Assembly (NCBI GenBank): GCA_025464915.1
Contig: JAODNF010000017.1
Span: forward strand, 1-9,738
Direction of reading: 5' to 3'
DNA from: Frankiales bacterium
GTDB taxonomy: Bacteria; Actinomycetota; Actinomycetes; Mycobacteriales; SCTD01
DNA: 9,738 bases
Below are positions 6,523-9,738 of the stretch, piece by piece. Every line of letters starts with the position of its first letter. The first letter of the stretch is position 1. Made by a program: the position numbers and the translations under genes. The notes beneath the pieces were generated by a model. That model worked only from the letters and a program-made list of their open reading frames with translations. It was not told the DNA's origin and made no database searches.

Positions 6523-7323
6523 GTGAAGAAGCTCGTCATCCTCGCCGCCCTCCCCGTCGTGGCTGCCTGCAGCAGCGGCGGGAGCGGCACGACTGCTGCC
6601 GAACCGCAGACCTCGGTGAGCCGCGGAACCCAGCAGCAGCAACGGTTCCCGGGCGCGACCGGGCTGATCGCTGCCATCGACGGCACCACCCTGCAGGTGC
6701 AGAGCAGCACCGAGCAGACGGCGGTGACGTACTCCGCGAGGACGGCCTTCACCGACACGGTGAAGGTGACCGCGGCAGCTGTCGTCGTCGGGTCCTGCGT
6801 CAACGTCCGTGACAACACGGGCCGCCCGAGCGCATCCACGACGCCCGACCCGTCAGCAACGCGGGCCACCACGATCACGGCGGTGTCGGTCTCGGTGACG
6901 GCCGCCGCCAGCGGCTCCTGCACGGGCGGCTTCGGTGGCAACGGCGGCGCCGGCGGTAGCGGCCCTCAGGGCACGCCGCCGCCAGGGTTCACGCCCCCCT
7001 CGGGGGCGCCGACCGGCACCCGAGCCTTCGGGGGCGGCGGGTTCGGCGGGGCCAACGGCAAGGTGGTCTCCAGGAGCGCGACCGGCTTCGTCGTCGAGAG
7101 CAACGTCCCCGGCCAGACCGCGTCGACGACGACCGTCACGACGACGGGTACGACGACCTACACCGCGCAGAAGAAGGCGACGTCCTCGGCCCTCGAGGTC
7201 GGTGAGTGCGTGACGGCGCGCGGGCAGGCAGACAGCAGCGGGACGGTCGCGGCCACCTCGATCGCGATCCGTCCCAAGACCGGCACGACCTGCGACCAGG
7301 GCTTCGGGGCGCGTCGTGGCTAG
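6523..7323 (+). CDS. Lipoprotein with two DUF5666-like repeats
   Basis: This 266-residue exported lipoprotein has a signal peptide MKKLVILAALPVV ending in the lipobox VAAC, with C16 as lipidation site, then an acidic/Ser/Gln linker. Two related domains follow, about 43-135 and 178-258. Each has a start like GLIAAIDGTTLQVQ or GKVVSRSATGFVVE, a Thr/Val-rich beta segment, a VGSCVNVR or VGECVTARG turn, and a later cysteine in SGSC or GTTC. This fits the DUF5666 type of extracytoplasmic beta domain, whose function is not established. A Gly/Phe/Pro-rich linker (134-178, with GGFGGNGG) separates them. The start is GTG at 6523 with GGAG nine bases upstream. It lies 14 bases after the permease and overlaps the second adaptor by eight bases, so it is part of the exporter cassette, perhaps as an accessory or substrate-binding factor (inference). 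Confidence 0.85.
   Translation: MKKLVILAALPVVAACSSGGSGTTAAEPQTSVSRGTQQQQRFPGATGLIAAIDGTTLQVQSSTEQTAVTYSARTAFTDTVKVTAAAVVVGSCVNVRDNTGRPSASTTPDPSATRATTITAVSVSVTAAASGSCTGGFGGNGGAGGSGPQGTPPPGFTPPSGAPTGTRAFGGGGFGGANGKVVSRSATGFVVESNVPGQTASTTTVTTTGTTTYTAQKKATSSALEVGECVTARGQADSSGTVAATSIAIRPKTGTTCDQGFGARRG
6929..6948 (+). repeat. 20-base direct repeat, copy 1 (in lipoprotein linker)
   Basis: These 20 bases are identical to 8802-8821 and lie in the same reading phase, coding for FGGNGG plus flanking residues. The copy sits in the Gly-rich linker between the two DUF5666-like domains. It marks a shared low-complexity motif and could reflect recombination or convergent codon choice; it is too short for a mobile element. 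Confidence 0.75.
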
Positions 7324-8881
7324 CGGGCTGCGGCGACGAGCCGTGATCGTGCCGGCCATCGGCGTCCTCGTCGTCGGGGGCGGTGCGGTGGCGTGGGCCC
7401 AGTCGGGAGGCAGCAGCGGCGGCTACCGGACGGCGGTCGTCGTCAAGGGCGACGTGCAGCAGCTGCTCACGCAGACGGGCACGGTCGCCGTGGTCGACCG
7501 GGCGAAGGCGCACTTCCGCGCCTCCGGCATCGTCGGCTCCGTGAAGGTGACGGTCGGTCAGACCGTCGCCAAGGGCCAGGTCCTCGCGACCATGGACACC
7601 GGCTCGCTCGCCGATGCCGTCACCAAGGCGAAGGCGACGCTCGCGACGGCCGAGGCGACCCTCGAGACCGGCGGCACGTCCTCCAGCTCTGCCACGAGCA
7701 CGCCGACGGTGGCGCCGACCGCGTCCAGCCCGAGCCGCGGCGGCGACACCGGCGCGGGGCTCGGCCAGGCCCAGCAGGCCGCCGCGCGCGCTCTGCAGCA
7801 GGCGACCCAGGCGCTGGTCACGGCCACGACCGCTTGCGCGTCGCCCGCGACGCCGACGGGCACCCCCAGCGCGACCGCGACGCCGAGCTCCACAGCGACG
7901 GCCGCCGCGACCGCGACAGCGGGACCACGCACCCCGCCCGTCCTCTCGTGCGCCACCGCACTCAGGCAGGCGCTCTCGGCCCAGCGGCGGGCGGCGCAGG
8001 CGCAACAGGCCCTCGCTCAGGCGCTCGCGAAGGTCAGCACCAGCAGCACCTCGGCCGCCTCGTCGCCGGCCTCGTCGAGCACCTCCCCGAGCAGCGCGTC
8101 GAGCAGCAGCGCGCAGCGGAACAGTGCCGGCGGGGGCGGCAGCCTCACCAGCACCGCCGCGAGGATCACGACCGACACCGCGGCCGTCGCGGCCGCGCAG
8201 GTCGCGCTCGACCAGGCGGACAAGGACCTGGCCGCGGTCAGCCTCACCGCACCGGTCGCCGGCACCGTGGCGAGTCTGCCCTGGACCGTCGGCAGCACGA
8301 CGTCGCCCAGCGACTCCGCCGTGCTGTTCGGGACCGGGGCGGTCGAGGTGACCGTCGATGTGCCGGCCGCCTCGATCCGCGCGGTGCGGGTCGGTCTCCC
8401 GGCCACCGTCCGCGGTGACGGTGCGACCAGGAGCGTCAGTGGTCTCGTGACGCGGATCGGGCTGCTGCCGACGAGCAGCACCTCGACGACGTCGTCCACC
8501 ACGACGTACCCGGTGGTCGTGCGGGTCGCCGCCGGACCGGGTCTGGTCGACGGGGGCGCGGCCGCGGTCAGCATCGCGATCACGAGCGTGAGGGACGTCG
8601 TGACGGTGCCGAACTCGGCACTGCACAGCGGCCGGGTCACGGTCCTGGCGAAGGGCAAGGCCACTTCCGTCCCTGTCACCACCGGCGTCACCGGCGCCCT
8701 GACGACCGAGGTGACCAAGGGTCTCAGCGCCGGTCAGACGGTCGTGCTCGCCGACCTGTCCGAGGCGCTGCCCACCAGCTCCACCACCAGCAACCGCAGC
8801 AGCTTCGGTGGCAACGGCGGCTTCGGCGGGGCCGGCTTCGGCCCGCCGGGCAGCGGACAGGTCGCGGTGCGCCGGGGGTAA
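7316..8881 (+). CDS. MacA-like efflux adaptor, second copy, with enlarged Ser/Thr-rich hairpin region
   Basis: This 521-residue adaptor has the same plan as the first one but with about 160 extra residues in the hairpin. A membrane helix (residues 9-28) is followed by a lipoyl half (about 42-95, GIVGSVKVTVGQTVAKGQVLATMD), helix AKATLATAEATLE (106-118), a Ser/Thr/Gly loop (119-149), an Ala/Gln-rich helix (150-173), a Thr/Pro/Ala loop (175-210) bounded by C174 and C212, a second Ala/Gln helix (213-240) and a Ser-rich stretch (241-270). The closing helix (283-305) and second lipoyl half (LTAPVAGTVASLPWTVGSTT, 310-329) follow, then a beta-barrel (about 342-422), a membrane-proximal domain (427-482) and the tail SSFGGNGGFGGAGFGPPGS. 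The GTG start overlaps the lipoprotein stop by eight bases. It probably serves the same ATPase and permease, since no others lie nearby; a distinct partner elsewhere cannot be excluded. Confidence 0.9.
   Translation: MASGLRRRAVIVPAIGVLVVGGGAVAWAQSGGSSGGYRTAVVVKGDVQQLLTQTGTVAVVDRAKAHFRASGIVGSVKVTVGQTVAKGQVLATMDTGSLADAVTKAKATLATAEATLETGGTSSSSATSTPTVAPTASSPSRGGDTGAGLGQAQQAAARALQQATQALVTATTACASPATPTGTPSATATPSSTATAAATATAGPRTPPVLSCATALRQALSAQRRAAQAQQALAQALAKVSTSSTSAASSPASSSTSPSSASSSSAQRNSAGGGGSLTSTAARITTDTAAVAAAQVALDQADKDLAAVSLTAPVAGTVASLPWTVGSTTSPSDSAVLFGTGAVEVTVDVPAASIRAVRVGLPATVRGDGATRSVSGLVTRIGLLPTSSTSTTSSTTTYPVVVRVAAGPGLVDGGAAAVSIAITSVRDVVTVPNSALHSGRVTVLAKGKATSVPVTTGVTGALTTEVTKGLSAGQTVVLADLSEALPTSSTTSNRSSFGGNGGFGGAGFGPPGSGQVAVRRG
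8802..8821 (+). repeat. 20-base direct repeat, copy 2 (in tail of second adaptor)
   Basis: This is an exact match to 6929-6948 in the same phase. It codes for FGGNGG within the Gly/Phe-rich tail at residues 497-502 of the adaptor. Confidence 0.75.
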
Positions 8882-8890
8882 GGGCGAGGG

Positions 8891-9738
8891 CTACCGCACC
8901 GTGCGGCGGCGGTAGGCCAGGCCGACCGTCGCCATCATGACGAGGGCGACGCCCATCGGAAGGCCGCTGCTGAGGCCGGTCGCGGCGAGCCGGCCGCCGG
9001 CGCTGCCCGTGCCGCCCCTGCCTACGACGGACGGCGGCACGATCGACTGGGCACCGACGCACTTGACCTTGCCGTCGGGCGTGTAGGTCGTCTGGCTGTC
9101 CACCGTGAACAGCACCTTCTCGCCCGCCCTCAGGTTGCGCGGGGTCACCACCGGGCCGTAGATGCCCTGGGCCGCAAGAGAAGCGTTGCGCATCGCACGC
9201 TCGGCGTGCAGGTAGTCACCGCAGGAGAACAGCTGGCTGCCGAGGGAGCGCCAGCGACCGGCCTGGGTCTGCTTGGTCTTCGTCGTCGAGGAGACCTTCG
9301 TGAGCCCGGCCATGCCGTCGGTCAGGTAGGCGTCGGCGAGGAAGTCCTGCGTCTGGCGGAGGTACTCGGCCGCGTGCCCCTTCTGGATGATGTCCTGGTC
9401 CAGGACCGAGTAGGGCGCGAACGCACCGGCGTAGGTCGTCGGGGCCATCGAGAAGTCGGCGTACTTGGCGAAGCCGCTGCCGTAGTAGTCGAACTTCCCC
9501 TTGTCGCCCTTGGACACGATCACCAGGTCGTGCGGGTGCAGCAGGCCGAGGAAGTGGCTGGACTCGTGCTCGATCGTGTAGCTGAAGCCCGCACCGGCGC
9601 TGATGCCGGGGACGCCGTTGCAGCCGGGTGCGATGGGCAGGCTCTTGCTGCAGTCGGTCGACAGCGTCGTCTTCACGCGGTCGTTGACGTTGTTGAAGTT
9701 GCCCCAGCCCTCGCCGTTCGGCGTACCGACCGCGATGC
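8891..9738 (-). CDS. Secreted metzincin-like zinc metalloprotease, C-terminal part, with LAATG cell-wall sorting signal (cut by right edge)
   Basis: The frame is open from the right edge to a TAG at 8891-8893, giving 281 visible residues; the start lies outside, and the GTG at 9676 is internal because coding-like sequence (GTPNGEGWGNFNNVNDR) continues upstream of it. HESSHFLGLLH (9536-9568) is the extended metzincin zinc site HExxHxxGxxH, with a glutamate base and three histidine ligands. FSMAP, about 30 residues later, fits the Met-turn. A mainly helical region follows, then a short beta-like segment (GEKVLFTVDSQ). The end is a sortase signal: LAATG (8975-8989), a hydrophobic helix and RRRTVR. 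LAxTG is the motif known for class E sortases of high-GC actinomycetes, so the protease is probably wall-anchored. It converges on the exporter cassette with nine bases between stops, so it is a separate transcription unit. Confidence 0.9.
   Translation of the reverse strand, partial: IAVGTPNGEGWGNFNNVNDRVKTTLSTDCSKSLPIAPGCNGVPGISAGAGFSYTIEHESSHFLGLLHPHDLVIVSKGDKGKFDYYGSGFAKYADFSMAPTTYAGAFAPYSVLDQDIIQKGHAAEYLRQTQDFLADAYLTDGMAGLTKVSSTTKTKQTQAGRWRSLGSQLFSCGDYLHAERAMRNASLAAQGIYGPVVTPRNLRAGEKVLFTVDSQTTYTPDGKVKCVGAQSIVPPSVVGRGGTGSAGGRLAATGLSSGLPMGVALVMMATVGLAYRRRTVR

Noticed and set aside
7673..8125. Ser/Thr codon runs suggesting a tandem DNA repeat or frameshift
   Set aside because: The bases are not a regular tandem unit, and the frame continues cleanly from the first to the second lipoyl half, so it is low-complexity coding sequence.
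7136..8626. 496-codon open frame on the minus strand
   Set aside because: It is opposite the second adaptor, has an Arg/Gly/Ala-rich composition typical of antisense frames in GC-rich DNA, and shows no domain. The plus-strand adaptor has all family features.
8882..8890. Possible bidirectional terminator between the convergent genes
   Set aside because: Only nine bases separate the stops and no hairpin is evident there.

Overview
The window is strongly GC-rich, with GC-biased third codon positions and many GTG or TTG starts. Together with a mycobacterial PhoP-like response regulator, a MacAB-type exporter whose exported parts carry Gly/Phe-rich stretches, and a cell-wall protease ending in an LAATG (class E sortase type) signal, this points to a high-GC actinomycete. 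The genus cannot be fixed from the sequence. Coding density is very high: the only intergenic gaps are 41, 63, 14 and 9 bases, and no RNA genes, insertion sequences, CRISPR arrays or long repeats are visible.

Layout. (1) Positions 1-1870, minus strand: a tightly overlapping operon transcribed PAP2-family membrane phosphatase/transferase -> OmpR/PhoP-type response regulator -> sensor histidine kinase. The kinase is cut by the left edge and starts at a TTG that overlaps the regulator's stop codon. (2) Positions 1912-3399, plus strand: a CPA1-type cation/proton antiporter with a C-terminal RCK_C (TrkA_C) domain, divergent from region 1 across 41 bases that hold an inverted repeat. (3) Positions 3463-8881, plus strand: a five-gene cassette of MacA-like adaptor, MacB-type ATPase, MacB/FtsX-type permease, a lipoprotein with two DUF5666-like repeats, and a second, much enlarged MacA-like adaptor. 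A perfect hairpin lies just before the cassette. (4) Positions 8891-9738, minus strand and convergent: the C-terminal part of a large secreted metzincin-like zinc protease with an LAATG wall-sorting signal, cut by the right edge.

How the genes may work together. The two-component pair senses an unknown envelope signal and is co-translated with a membrane lipid-phosphate enzyme. The antiporter handles monovalent cation/proton balance. The cassette looks like a tripartite-style exporter adapted to a Gram-positive envelope: ATPase plus permease form the inner-membrane motor, and two membrane-tethered adaptors and a lipoprotein face the outside. Its substrate is unknown. The parts most worth a second look are the duplicated adaptor with an inserted low-complexity hairpin bearing two cysteines, the repeat lipoprotein with matching cysteine pairs, and the Phe-Gly-Gly-rich stretches shared by all three exported proteins.
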